Shown in pieces: positions 51,882 to 60,578 of a DNA stretch of 64,000 bases. The notes under the pieces were generated by a model. That model saw only the letters and a list, made by a program, of their open reading frames with translations. It had not been told where the DNA came from and did not search any database. Position numbers and translations under genes: made by a program. The DNA is from Sediminicola sp037203765 (GTDB lineage: Bacteria > Bacteroidota > Bacteroidia > Flavobacteriales > Flavobacteriaceae), in assembly GCF_037203765.1 (NCBI RefSeq), contig NZ_JBBCAS010000002.1:310001-374000 (forward strand), given 5' to 3'. The first letter of the stretch is position 1. Each line of letters starts with the position of its first letter.

Positions 51882-52889
51882 ATGCAAAATCCTTTGGTAA
51901 GTATTTTGATTCCCTTTAAAAATACCTCGGAATTCTTAGCCGATTGTATTAACTCCATCTTATTGCAAACCTATACCAATTGGGAGGTTTTGGCCATTAA
52001 TGACCATTCCATTGACAATAGCATGCTCATCATGGAGGAATACGCAAAAAAAGATACAAGAATCAAAGTTTTTCACAATAAGGGAAAGGGCATTATAGAA
52101 GCTTTAAGAATGGCCTACACCCTCAGCAAAGGGGAGCTGATCACCAGAATGGATGCGGATGATCTGATGTTCCCAACAAAGTTGGACACCATGAAACAAA
52201 ACTTGATGGCCAAAGGCAAGGGGCATATTGCGATTGGAAATGTGAAATATTTTTGTGAAGGGGAAATTGGGAACGGATATTATAAATATGAAAAGTGGTT
52301 GAACAAGTTGACCCTCACGGGATCCAATTTTACGGAAATCTATAAGGAATGTCCTATTCCCTCCCCTTGCTGGATGCTGCACAAATCTGACCTTGATAGA
52401 TGTGGGGCTTTTGAATCTAACCGATATCCAGAAGATTATGATTTGGCATTCCGATGCTACGAACAAAAGTTCATCTGTATCCCGAGCGATGAGATTTTGC
52501 ACTATTGGAGAGACTATGACTATAGGGCTTCCAGAACAAGTGAACACTATGCCCAAAATTATTTCTTGGATATAAAGCTCCATTATTTCCTAAGGTTGAA
52601 CTATAGGGAGCACCGACCTTTGGTGTTATGGGGTGCAGGAAAAAAGGGTAAGGAAATTGCCCGGAACCTTTTAGAAAGGAAAATCGATTTCCATTGGATC
52701 TGTAACAATCCAAACAAAATAGGAAAGGATATTTATGGGCAGGAACTCCTTCATTTTAGTACGATGACCCCCATGATGGAACCACAGGTAATAGTAACGG
52801 TAGCAAACAGTGAAGCCCAAAGTTTTATCCACGACCACCTGAAGGGTCTACAATTGAGGCCATTAAAAGACTATTATTTTTTCTGCTAG
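51882..52889 (+). CDS. family 2 glycosyltransferase with C-terminal Rossmann-like domain
   Basis: A 335-residue protein. The N-terminal GT-A domain (about 1-230) shows VSILIPFKNTSEFLADCINS, EVLAINDHSIDNS and the metal-binding ITRMDADDL (DxD). After about 245 a separate domain begins LVLWGAGKKGKEIARNLLER, resembling a Rossmann or PglD-like sugar domain. It probably makes a surface glycan. No other glycan genes are adjacent. Confidence 0.87.
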   Translation: MQNPLVSILIPFKNTSEFLADCINSILLQTYTNWEVLAINDHSIDNSMLIMEEYAKKDTRIKVFHNKGKGIIEALRMAYTLSKGELITRMDADDLMFPTKLDTMKQNLMAKGKGHIAIGNVKYFCEGEIGNGYYKYEKWLNKLTLTGSNFTEIYKECPIPSPCWMLHKSDLDRCGAFESNRYPEDYDLAFRCYEQKFICIPSDEILHYWRDYDYRASRTSEHYAQNYFLDIKLHYFLRLNYREHRPLVLWGAGKKGKEIARNLLERKIDFHWICNNPNKIGKDIYGQELLHFSTMTPMMEPQVIVTVANSEAQSFIHDHLKGLQLRPLKDYYFFC

Positions 52890-53007
52890 CACCAATTTTT
52901 ATAAGTGCCAACCCAATAAAAGCTTTGATCTGAGAACGTATAGAACTCCATATTTCAGCTACGGAAATTTAAGCCATATTGAATTAAAGGGAGTGGGGCT
53001 TTTTATT

Positions 53008-53015
53008 TATATTTG
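53008..53015 (+). promoter_or_regulatory. candidate -7 box (TATATTTG) for BatA-type gene
   Basis: Exact TAnnTTTG match 17 bases upstream of the ATG at 53033. The nearest upstream TTG gives a 26-base spacer, longer than usual. Confidence 0.4.
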
Positions 53016-53032
53016 GAAAATTAAACTAGGGA

Positions 53033-54952
53033 ATGCAGTATAAACATCCGGAACTACTTTGGGCATTATTTCTTCTACTCATCCCTATTATTGTACATCT
53101 TTTCCAACTTCGAAAATTTAAAAGAACTCCCTTTACCAATGTACAGCTATTACAAAAAGTAGTGTCACAATCCCGAAAGAGCAGTACACTAAAAAAGTGG
53201 TTGCTTTTAGCCACTAGAATCTTGCTGTTTACGGCCTTGGTAATTGCCTTTGCGCAACCTTTCCTGTCCAGCAAAACAGCCCTCCAAGAAAAGGAGACTG
53301 TTATATATTTGGACAATTCATTTAGCCTCCAAGCAATCGATGATAATGAAACCAAACTAAATAGTGGTATTCAGCAATTGATCAAGTCCCTGCCCAAAGA
53401 TGAGACTTTTACGCTATTTACCAATGATAAGGTTTTTAGGGATGTTAAATTGAAAGACATTCAGAACGAGCTATTGGCCCTTGAATATTCTAACAACCAA
53501 TTGCGCTTAAACGATATTTATTTAAAGGGGAGTACTTTTTTCGATGCTTCCAAACCTTCCCTTAAAAATCTGGTGGTCATATCCGATTTTCAAGAGGTTA
53601 TGGCCTCAAAATCATTGGATTCCTCAAGTTTTTACAATCGGCACCTGGTACAATTGGAATCCGAAAATTTAGATAATATTTCCTTGGATTCAATTTATAT
53701 TTCTTCCAATACCCCTGATAATATAGAAATGGAAGCCCTGCTCTCGGCCCATGGAGAAATAGAAGACACCCCGGTTTCCATATATAACAACGGTAAATTA
53801 ATAGCCAAGACCGCTGCACAATTCAACAACAATAAAGCGAAAGTGTCTTTCACCGTCCCAGATAACACAGAAATAAATGGAAGTTTGGAAATTTCTGATG
53901 CGGGATTAAGCTATGATAATGTGCTTTATTTTAATGTGGCACCAAAAGAAAAAATAAAAATTCTGGCCATTAATGGTGTCGAGGATAACTTTTTGACACG
54001 AATTTTTACTGATGATGAATTTGTCTTTTCCGGTACGCCCTTGAACAAATTGGATTATAGCGCCATAGACGAACAGCAGATGATCATATTGAATGAATTG
54101 GAGGAAATACCTACGTCATTGGCTTCTGTTTTAAGCACATTCAAGGAAAATGGAGGTAGTTTATTGGTCATTCCTTCAAGAAACTCGGTCATAGCTTCCT
54201 ATAACGCCTTTTTGAATGGGTTGTACAAGACCGGCATATCCCAAAAAATTGAGGGGGAACGCAATATAGTATCCATTAATTTTTCACATCCACTCTATCA
54301 AAACGTTTTTGATAAGAAAGTGGTCAATTTTCAATACCCCAAGGTATCGGAATTCTATGCAATTAAAACGGAGGCCCCACAATTACTCTCCTATGAAAAT
54401 AGTGCCCCTTTTTTGGTCGGGGCCAAGGGTTTCTATTTTTTTACTGCTCCCCTATCCGAGGATATATCCAACTTCAAAAACTCGCCTTTAATAGTGCCAA
54501 CCCTGTATACCATGGGCATGAATAGCTTAAAAATGGCAGATCTTTATGAAATCTTGGGTCAGCATAAATCAATTGACATTCCGGTAAGTTTGGGGAAAGA
54601 TCAGATACTGAAGTTGTCACAAAAGGAATACGAGGTTATTCCCGAACAAAAATCCTACACCAACAAAACAACCCTCAGCTTTACCAATGTCCCCAATAGG
54701 GACGGCCTATTTTCAATCAACGAAAATGGAAGGACCCTAAAAAATATAAGTTTTAATAATCCCCGGAACGAAAGTGAACTTAGGTTTATGGATATGGACA
54801 ATTTATCAGCTATCTCTACCTCGGACTCTATAAATTCCTTGTTCCTATCCCTTGAAAAAGAGAACAGCATTACTGAGCTTTGGAAATGGTTTATTATTTT
54901 TGCACTACTATTCATGTTGGTCGAAGTTCTTATCCAAAAAATTCTTAAATGA
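53033..54952 (+). CDS. BatA-domain membrane protein
   Basis: A 639-residue protein with an aerotolerance-regulator (BatA) N-terminus: a hydrophobic helix in PELLWALFLLLIPIIVHLFQ, then RKFKRTPFTNVQLLQ, then a second helix near 58-76 before a periplasmic or cytoplasmic vWA-like region (VIYLDNSFSLQAIDDNE, VVISDFQEVM). The C-terminus has one more helix (about 615-635). The vWA metal site is partly degenerate. It overlaps the dihydroorotase-like gene by 4 bases, so it is its operon partner. Exact role unknown. Confidence 0.85.
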   Translation: MQYKHPELLWALFLLLIPIIVHLFQLRKFKRTPFTNVQLLQKVVSQSRKSSTLKKWLLLATRILLFTALVIAFAQPFLSSKTALQEKETVIYLDNSFSLQAIDDNETKLNSGIQQLIKSLPKDETFTLFTNDKVFRDVKLKDIQNELLALEYSNNQLRLNDIYLKGSTFFDASKPSLKNLVVISDFQEVMASKSLDSSSFYNRHLVQLESENLDNISLDSIYISSNTPDNIEMEALLSAHGEIEDTPVSIYNNGKLIAKTAAQFNNNKAKVSFTVPDNTEINGSLEISDAGLSYDNVLYFNVAPKEKIKILAINGVEDNFLTRIFTDDEFVFSGTPLNKLDYSAIDEQQMIILNELEEIPTSLASVLSTFKENGGSLLVIPSRNSVIASYNAFLNGLYKTGISQKIEGERNIVSINFSHPLYQNVFDKKVVNFQYPKVSEFYAIKTEAPQLLSYENSAPFLVGAKGFYFFTAPLSEDISNFKNSPLIVPTLYTMGMNSLKMADLYEILGQHKSIDIPVSLGKDQILKLSQKEYEVIPEQKSYTNKTTLSFTNVPNRDGLFSINENGRTLKNISFNNPRNESELRFMDMDNLSAISTSDSINSLFLSLEKENSITELWKWFIIFALLFMLVEVLIQKILK

Positions 54953-56199
54953 ACATACTTTTAAAATCAGCCAAAATATTCGATACCAACAACAAAGACC
55001 TACATTTAAAGCGTCGGGATATCCTTATTAAAAATGGTACTATAGAAAAAATAGCCGCCAAGATAGATGCCCCATCTAAAGTAAAAATCATTGAGTATCC
55101 CAACTTACATGTTTCTATTGGATGGTTCGACAACAGTGTAAGTTTTGGTGAACCTGGTTTTGAGGAACGAGAGACCATAGCCAACGGACTGGGTACAGCG
55201 GCCAAAAGTGGTTTTACCGATATAGTACTCAATCCTACTTCCCATCCTATTCCAGACTCGAGCTCCGATATTGTTTTTCTCAAAAATGCCGCACAGGGAC
55301 ATGCTACCACCATGTACCCCTTAGGTTGTCTGACAGTCAGAGGAGAGGGCCGGGATCTGGCAGAGTTGTACGATATGAAAAGTGCAGGTGCAGTGGGCTA
55401 TTACGACTTTAAACATGCCTTGGAAAATTCCAATCTATTAAAGATAGCCTTGCAATATGCCCAAAATTTCGACGGATTGGTCATGTCCTATCCCTTGGAC
55501 CTGAAAATTGCAGGAAAGGGGTTGGTAAATGAAGGAGAGGTCTCTACTAAATTAGGATTGAAAGGAATCCCTTCCTTGGCCGAAGAATTACAAATTGCCC
55601 GGGATCTTTTTATCTTGGAATATACCGGTGGAAAATTGCACATACCCACCATATCTACGGCCGGCTCTGTGAAACTAATAGCTGAAGCCAAGAAAAAGGG
55701 ACTGGATGTAAGCTGCAGCGTGGCTATCCATAACTTATTTTTTACGGATGATCATTTGGTAGAATTCGATACCCATTTCAAAACTATGCCACCTTTACGG
55801 GCCAAAAATGATGTAAAAGCGTTGATCAAAGGAATTAAAGATGGCACTATAGACACCGTGACCTCAGACCACATCCCAATGGATATTGAGCAAAAAAGGG
55901 TAGAATTTGACAACGCAGCAAACGGTAGCATTGGTTTGGAAAGTGCATTTGGAGGCCTGAACACACTTCTGGATCTGGAAACCACAATAACGTTGCTGAC
56001 CAAAGGGAGAGAACGTTTTGGTCTAGATACTCCCAACATCAAAGAAGGCGAGAAAGCTACTTTAACCCTATTTGACCCGGATTTTGAATATACCTTTGAT
56101 GCCAATCATATATTGTCTACCTCCAAAAACAGTATGTTTTTAGGTGCTAAACTAAAAGGAAAGGCCTTGGGTATTGTTTCTAACGGTCAAATAGTATAA
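54949..56199 (+). CDS. dihydroorotase-like protein lacking the metal-binding His pair
   Basis: A 416-residue member of the dihydroorotase/amidohydrolase family. Where active enzymes have DxHVHLREPG, this protein has DNSVSFGEPG (61-70), so both metal-binding His residues are Ser63 and Ser65 and the substrate Arg is Gly67. Later sites are better kept: LHIPTISTAGS (His) and TSDHIPMD (Asp-His). It is therefore probably a non-catalytic paralogue, like the inactive PyrC partner of aspartate transcarbamoylase in some bacteria; this link is inference. It is cotranscribed with the BatA-type gene. Confidence 0.82.
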   Translation: MNILLKSAKIFDTNNKDLHLKRRDILIKNGTIEKIAAKIDAPSKVKIIEYPNLHVSIGWFDNSVSFGEPGFEERETIANGLGTAAKSGFTDIVLNPTSHPIPDSSSDIVFLKNAAQGHATTMYPLGCLTVRGEGRDLAELYDMKSAGAVGYYDFKHALENSNLLKIALQYAQNFDGLVMSYPLDLKIAGKGLVNEGEVSTKLGLKGIPSLAEELQIARDLFILEYTGGKLHIPTISTAGSVKLIAEAKKKGLDVSCSVAIHNLFFTDDHLVEFDTHFKTMPPLRAKNDVKALIKGIKDGTIDTVTSDHIPMDIEQKRVEFDNAANGSIGLESAFGGLNTLLDLETTITLLTKGRERFGLDTPNIKEGEKATLTLFDPDFEYTFDANHILSTSKNSMFLGAKLKGKALGIVSNGQIV

Positions 56200-56209
56200 A
56201 ACATATTAC

Positions 56210-56533
56210 ATGGAAGATATTCAAAAAGGAAGAACTACGGCAATAGTCGCATATTTCACAATGGTAGGTGCATTGATCGCAATAACCATGAATATGGAAC
56301 CTAAAAATGACTTTGCACGGTTCCATACCCGTCAAGCATTTGGGTTGCATTTATTTTTCCTCGGTTTTGCCCTATTCTTAAGTCAGTGGTTCAATGCCTA
56401 TGCATGGTATGGATTGTACATCTCTTACTTAATTTTATGGGGATATGGTTTTATAGGAGCTATTTCAGGCAAAAAACAAATTGTCCCCTTGGTTGGTGAT
56501 TTCTTTCAAAAATGGTTCACATTTATTCAATAA
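56210..56533 (+). CDS. small membrane protein (DUF4870-like)
   Basis: A 107-residue protein with about three hydrophobic helices (TTAIVAYFTMVGALIAITMN, LHLFFLGFALFLSQW, YISYLILWGYGFIGAI). The motif FARFHTRQAFGLHLF resembles the DUF4870/Tic20-like pattern of a short His- and Arg-containing loop before a helix. It starts 10 bases after the dihydroorotase-like gene and 1 base before the next gene, so it sits inside the operon. Function unknown. Confidence 0.75.
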   Translation: MEDIQKGRTTAIVAYFTMVGALIAITMNMEPKNDFARFHTRQAFGLHLFFLGFALFLSQWFNAYAWYGLYISYLILWGYGFIGAISGKKQIVPLVGDFFQKWFTFIQ

Positions 56534-56534
56534 T

Positions 56535-57194
56535 ATGACTACAGCCCCCCTTTCCCTACAACATATCATAAGGCCATCATCCTTAAAAACTGGAAAACCC
56601 CCTGTCATGTTCATGTTCCATGGTTATGGTAGCAATGAAGAGGATCTTTTCTCCTTTGCCAATGAACTGCCGGAAGAACTGTGCATTGTATCCGTACGCG
56701 CCCCCTACCCTTTGCCCCCATACGGCAATGCATGGTACGCCATTAATTTTGATGCCCAAAATGGAAAATGGAGCGATGAGGACCAAGCGGTTATTGCCAG
56801 GGAAAAAATAGTGAAATTTATTGATGAGGCCTGTAGTACCTATCACTTGGATGAAAGTAGAATTACCCTATTGGGCTTTAGTCAGGGTACCATTCTAAGT
56901 TATGCGGTTGCTCTGTCCTACCCTGAAAAAGTAAGAAACGTAGTGGCCCTTAGTGGATATATCAATGAAAATCTATTGATAAAAGACTATACTGAAAAAG
57001 ATCACAAAAATCTCAATATCTATGCATCCCATGGAATGGTGGACCAGGTCATACCTCCAGATTGGGCACAAAAAGCACCCGGAATCTTAGAATCTTTGGG
57101 AATTCAACATAAATATGAAGAATTCCCTGTGGGCCACGGCGTTGCCCCACAGAACTTTTATTCCTTTAAAAAATGGCTGGAAGACAAAATTTAA
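56535..57194 (+). CDS. phospholipase/carboxylesterase family hydrolase
   Basis: A 219-residue alpha/beta hydrolase. The oxyanion block FMFHGYGSNEEDL, nucleophile LLGFSQGTILSY and the C-terminal EFPVGHGVAPQ (His) match the acyl-protein thioesterase/phospholipase family; the Asp is in SHGMVDQVIPP. Likely a cytoplasmic carboxylesterase. A longer frame from 56481 overlaps the previous gene and is rejected. Its end overlaps the convergent gene by 4 bases. Confidence 0.87.
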   Translation: MTTAPLSLQHIIRPSSLKTGKPPVMFMFHGYGSNEEDLFSFANELPEELCIVSVRAPYPLPPYGNAWYAINFDAQNGKWSDEDQAVIAREKIVKFIDEACSTYHLDESRITLLGFSQGTILSYAVALSYPEKVRNVVALSGYINENLLIKDYTEKDHKNLNIYASHGMVDQVIPPDWAQKAPGILESLGIQHKYEEFPVGHGVAPQNFYSFKKWLEDKI

Positions 57195-57685
57195 TTACTT
57201 CTGGCATACAAAAGATGGTCCAATAAGGTAAAATCTACACTTAGATCATCTTTGAGCTCATATTTTAAGAATATTTCGCCCCAATATTGGCCATCAGAAA
57301 AATCAGCGATGATCCATTTATGGTTCAAAGTCTTAATTTTATTGATCTTGAAATCTCCTTCCATACCCTCATAAGGCACTAGGGGATTATCTCCTTTGGA
57401 TTCATTGGTTTCCAGTAATTTATCCTCTATATAACGCGAAGGATCCTCTACGTTCAAATGATCATAATAGGCCAAAGCATCATCATTGTTGTCCAATGTA
57501 AAATATTGGACATCCAACACTTTTAGGTTTAGTTTTTGAACGGAATCTTGCATTTGGACCATGTCCTTTTCCAAACTCTCTATTTTTCCATTTTTATCCT
57601 TGACCATATTGTTGGCGCTGACAAATTGGTACAAGGCTATTAAAGCGGCAAAGATGAATAGGTATAAAAATATTTTGCTCTTCAT
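57191..57685 (-). CDS. membrane-anchored protein with coiled coil, unknown function
   Basis: A 164-residue protein with an N-terminal hydrophobic helix (about 5-23) that anchors or exports it. A heptad-like stretch follows (KIESLEKDMVQMQDSVQKLN, about 34-53), then a mixed alpha/beta domain containing YFTLDNNDDALAYYDHLN and IADFSDGQYWGEIFLKYEL. I recognise it only as a conserved flavobacterial protein, sometimes labelled hydrolase without support. It is 15 bases downstream of the MBL-fold gene, so probably cotranscribed. Confidence 0.75.
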   Translation of the reverse strand: MKSKIFLYLFIFAALIALYQFVSANNMVKDKNGKIESLEKDMVQMQDSVQKLNLKVLDVQYFTLDNNDDALAYYDHLNVEDPSRYIEDKLLETNESKGDNPLVPYEGMEGDFKINKIKTLNHKWIIADFSDGQYWGEIFLKYELKDDLSVDFTLLDHLLYARSN

Positions 57686-57700
57686 GGATACTCAGAATTC

Positions 57701-58465
57701 TTAAAGGTTTAAAATTAAATTGTCGTACGCCAAATGTACATCTTTTGGCAGTTTTTTCTCCACTTCCTCATGAAATCCCAACATATGGCTGATATGTGTA
57801 AAATAGGCCTTGTCAGGCTTTACCTTGGCTACAAAGTCCAAAGCTTCCTCTAAATTGAGATGGGAATGGTGCGCCTCTTCACGCAAGGCGTTCACTACCA
57901 AAACCTTAACACCTTTTATTTTTTCTATTTCTTCTTCTGCCATGGTTTTGACATCGGTCAAGTAGACAAAATCAAAAATTCTGTAGCCAAACACCTGTAG
58001 CCTATTATGATAGGCCTCCACGGGGACGGCCATCGCATTCCCAATTTTAAAGGGCTTATTGTTCTCCACGATGTTGACTTCAACAGCTGGAGCTCCGGGA
58101 TATCTATTTTCCCCGGCAAAAATATAATCGAATCTTTTTTTCAATGAATTTGCTACCCTTTCATGGGCATAGATTGGGATGTCTCCCTGCCTAAAAAAAA
58201 AAGGACGTATATCATCTATCCCAGCGGTATGATCGGCATGCTCGTGTGTGAATAAAATCCCATCCATTTTGGTAACTTTATGTGTCAACATTTGCTGCCT
58301 AAAATCTGGCCCACAGTCGATGACATAATTAAAGTTGTCCCAAGATACCATTACCGACACCCTTAGCCTTTTATCCTTTGGATTTTTACTTAAACAAACA
58401 GGGTGCGAGCTCCCAATAACAGGGATTCCTTGAGATGTTCCGGTACCTAAAAAAGTAATTTTCAA
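57701..58465 (-). CDS. MBL-fold metallohydrolase (PhnP/RNase Z-like)
   Basis: A 254-residue metallo-beta-lactamase-fold protein. It begins MKITFLGTGTSQGIPVIG and has the metal motif THEHADHT with H74, H76, D78 and H79, then HRLQVFGYRI and a late THISHMLGF. Length and motifs fit the PhnP-like phosphodiesterase group; the substrate is not known. It is divergent from the gene at 58554. Confidence 0.87.
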   Translation of the reverse strand: MKITFLGTGTSQGIPVIGSSHPVCLSKNPKDKRLRVSVMVSWDNFNYVIDCGPDFRQQMLTHKVTKMDGILFTHEHADHTAGIDDIRPFFFRQGDIPIYAHERVANSLKKRFDYIFAGENRYPGAPAVEVNIVENNKPFKIGNAMAVPVEAYHNRLQVFGYRIFDFVYLTDVKTMAEEEIEKIKGVKVLVVNALREEAHHSHLNLEEALDFVAKVKPDKAYFTHISHMLGFHEEVEKKLPKDVHLAYDNLILNL

Positions 58466-58525
58466 CGTATCACCTATTTATTCCAAATTTATAACTTATT
58501 TATTTAATAGATAACCCAATCTTTT

Positions 58526-58533
58526 TAACTTTG
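58526..58533 (+). promoter_or_regulatory. candidate -7 box (TAACTTTG) for gene at 58554
   Basis: TAnnTTTG match 20 bases upstream of the ATG. No TTG at the expected -33 distance. Confidence 0.4.
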
Positions 58534-58553
58534 TTGCACGTAAAACAACTACA

Positions 58554-60011
58554 ATGGCTTCTGTCTTAAATAAAGATACCGCATTTGAAAATATCCCCTC
58601 CATTAAGGCAAAAACCTTAAGGATAAATTTAAACCCGGACATATACGGAACTTTTGCTGAAATTGGCGCAGGGCAAGAAACTGCCAGGCATTTTTTTAGG
58701 GCAGGTGGTTCTTCCGGGACCATTGCGAAAGCGATGAGTGCCTATGACAAGGATTTTAGTGACGCTATCTATGGCATTGAGCCAGACGGCCGCTACGTTA
58801 CCCAATCCAGGCTAAAGCGAATGTTGGAATATGAAATGCAGCTTACAGAAGAGCGCATTAGCCGTCAGAAGCATCCAGACAGACTGTTTTTCTCCTATGC
58901 AAACACGGTTGCAACCATTGATTTTGCGAAAAAATTTAAAGGACATGGATGGGTCGGGATACGTTTTCAATTAGACCCCAACCAAAAAGAGTGGGATGAG
59001 ATCGTGCTACACATCCGATTCAGGCAGAATGAAGCTAGGCTACAACAGGAAACCTTGGGTATTTTAGGGGTCAACCTTATTTATGGTGCCTTCTATAAAT
59101 ACGATCAGCCAAAAAAAATATTGAGATATTTATATGATCATATAGATAAGGATACCATTGAAATTGATATGATCAACTTTTCTGGTCCCAACTTTAAAAA
59201 TGTGGACAACCGTTTAATGAGCCTACAGCTTATTAAGAACGACATGACCGATGCGGTAATGTTCGGCCCGGATGGAAACAACCTGTTACCGGCTGCAATC
59301 TTGTACAAAAAGAATATTTTGGCCTTAAGGGGCAGTTTCCGACCGGTTACCAAGGTAAACTTGGATATGTTCCAGAAATCATACGACATATTCGTTCGGG
59401 AACAGACCGTAGATATCAATAATACCATTGTAATTTTTGAGATTACGCTATCCAACCTTAAAGCCTCTGGTGAAATAGACGAACAGGATTTTATGGATCG
59501 GGCGGAACTGCTCTGCTCCTTGGGACATACCGTAATGATCTCCAAATTTAGAGAGTATTACAAACTGGTGGAATATTTCAACAACTACACCAAATCCAGA
59601 ATTGGCCTTACCATGGGGGTAAATAATTTGGTGGAAGTATTTGACGAGAAATACTACAGACATTTAAGTGGTGGTATTTTGGAAGCCTTTGGTAAACTGT
59701 TCTTTAAAGATCTTAAAGTGTACCTATATCCAATGAAGGATGAAGAAACCGGACAGATCATGACCAGTAACAACGTCAAGGTTCACCCTAGGATGAAAGA
59801 ACTTTACAAATTCTTCAAGTACAACGGAAAAGTAATGGATATCATTGATTACGATCCAGAAATCCTGCACATATTCTCAAGGGACGTATTAAAGAAGATT
59901 ATCAATAAAGATGAAGGTTGGGAAGCAGAACTCCCTGAAGGAATCGCAGAGATCATCAAAGAGAAAGATTTGTTTACCAAAAAGCTGGTTAAGGCAGAGG
60001 AAAGCAAATAA
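58554..60011 (+). CDS. conserved protein of unknown function, 485 residues
   Basis: A soluble protein without signal peptide or membrane helix. From memory, relatives carry the labels TonB-dependent receptor or nicotinate-nucleotide adenylyltransferase in automated annotations, but neither barrel features nor an adenylyltransferase HxGH motif are visible. Conspicuous conserved-looking stretches are FAEIGAGQETARHFFRAGG (32-50), YDKDFSDAIYGIEPDGRYV, FVREQTVDINNTIVIFEITL and GLTMGVNNLVEVFDEKYYRH. The gene is well expressed-looking, with its own promoter box and strong terminator. Function unknown. Confidence 0.75.
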   Translation: MASVLNKDTAFENIPSIKAKTLRINLNPDIYGTFAEIGAGQETARHFFRAGGSSGTIAKAMSAYDKDFSDAIYGIEPDGRYVTQSRLKRMLEYEMQLTEERISRQKHPDRLFFSYANTVATIDFAKKFKGHGWVGIRFQLDPNQKEWDEIVLHIRFRQNEARLQQETLGILGVNLIYGAFYKYDQPKKILRYLYDHIDKDTIEIDMINFSGPNFKNVDNRLMSLQLIKNDMTDAVMFGPDGNNLLPAAILYKKNILALRGSFRPVTKVNLDMFQKSYDIFVREQTVDINNTIVIFEITLSNLKASGEIDEQDFMDRAELLCSLGHTVMISKFREYYKLVEYFNNYTKSRIGLTMGVNNLVEVFDEKYYRHLSGGILEAFGKLFFKDLKVYLYPMKDEETGQIMTSNNVKVHPRMKELYKFFKYNGKVMDIIDYDPEILHIFSRDVLKKIINKDEGWEAELPEGIAEIIKEKDLFTKKLVKAEESK

Positions 60012-60030
60012 TAATTCCATTATAAACGTA

Positions 60031-60064
60031 AAGCGCCCCATTTGTATTGGGGCGCTTTTTTTTT
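60031..60064. terminator. bidirectional terminator between unknown gene and peroxiredoxin
   Basis: AAGCGCCCCA / TGGGGCGCTT stem with a 7-base loop followed by a T-tract on the plus strand. It lies between convergent genes. Confidence 0.88.
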
Positions 60065-60073
60065 AATTGCTCC

Positions 60074-60526
60074 TTATTCCAATATCTGGGCGGCGTGGTC
60101 CTTGGTCTTTACCTTATCTATTACCCTGGTCAAGATTCCCTTTTCGTCAATAATAAACGTCTTTCTATGGATACCGTCGTATTCTTTGCCCATGAATTTT
60201 TTTGGTCCCCACACCCCGAAGGTATTGATTACTGTGTGGTCCTCGTCTGCTAATAGTGGGAAAGGAAATTCATATTTGTTTTTAAAATTTTGCTGTTTGG
60301 TCTGGGAATCTTCACTGACCCCTAGCAAGTGATATCCCTGTTTTTGCAGTTCCGTATAGTTATCCCTTAGGTTACAGGCTTCTGCTGTACATCCTGGGGT
60401 ATTGGCCCTCGGATAGAAAAATACAATCAATTTTTTGCCCGTATAATCGGATAGGGAAATGGGGTTACCATCTTGGTCCTGTGAAGTGAATGCCGGTACT
60501 TTATCACCCTCTTTTAGTGTGTTCAT
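60074..60526 (-). CDS. bcp: thioredoxin-dependent thiol peroxidase (BCP/PrxQ)
   Basis: A 150-residue peroxiredoxin that reduces hydroperoxides. The peroxidatic Cys46 and probable resolving Cys51 lie in ANTPGCTAEACNLRD, the pattern of the BCP subfamily. LGVSEDSQTKQQNF and the FIIDEKGIL region follow as usual. It is divergent from nth with about 50 bases between. Confidence 0.94.
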   Translation of the reverse strand: MNTLKEGDKVPAFTSQDQDGNPISLSDYTGKKLIVFFYPRANTPGCTAEACNLRDNYTELQKQGYHLLGVSEDSQTKQQNFKNKYEFPFPLLADEDHTVINTFGVWGPKKFMGKEYDGIHRKTFIIDEKGILTRVIDKVKTKDHAAQILE

Positions 60527-60578
60527 CTTTTTTTATTTAAATTCGTGTTTCATATTTCTATTGTAAAATTAAACAAAA

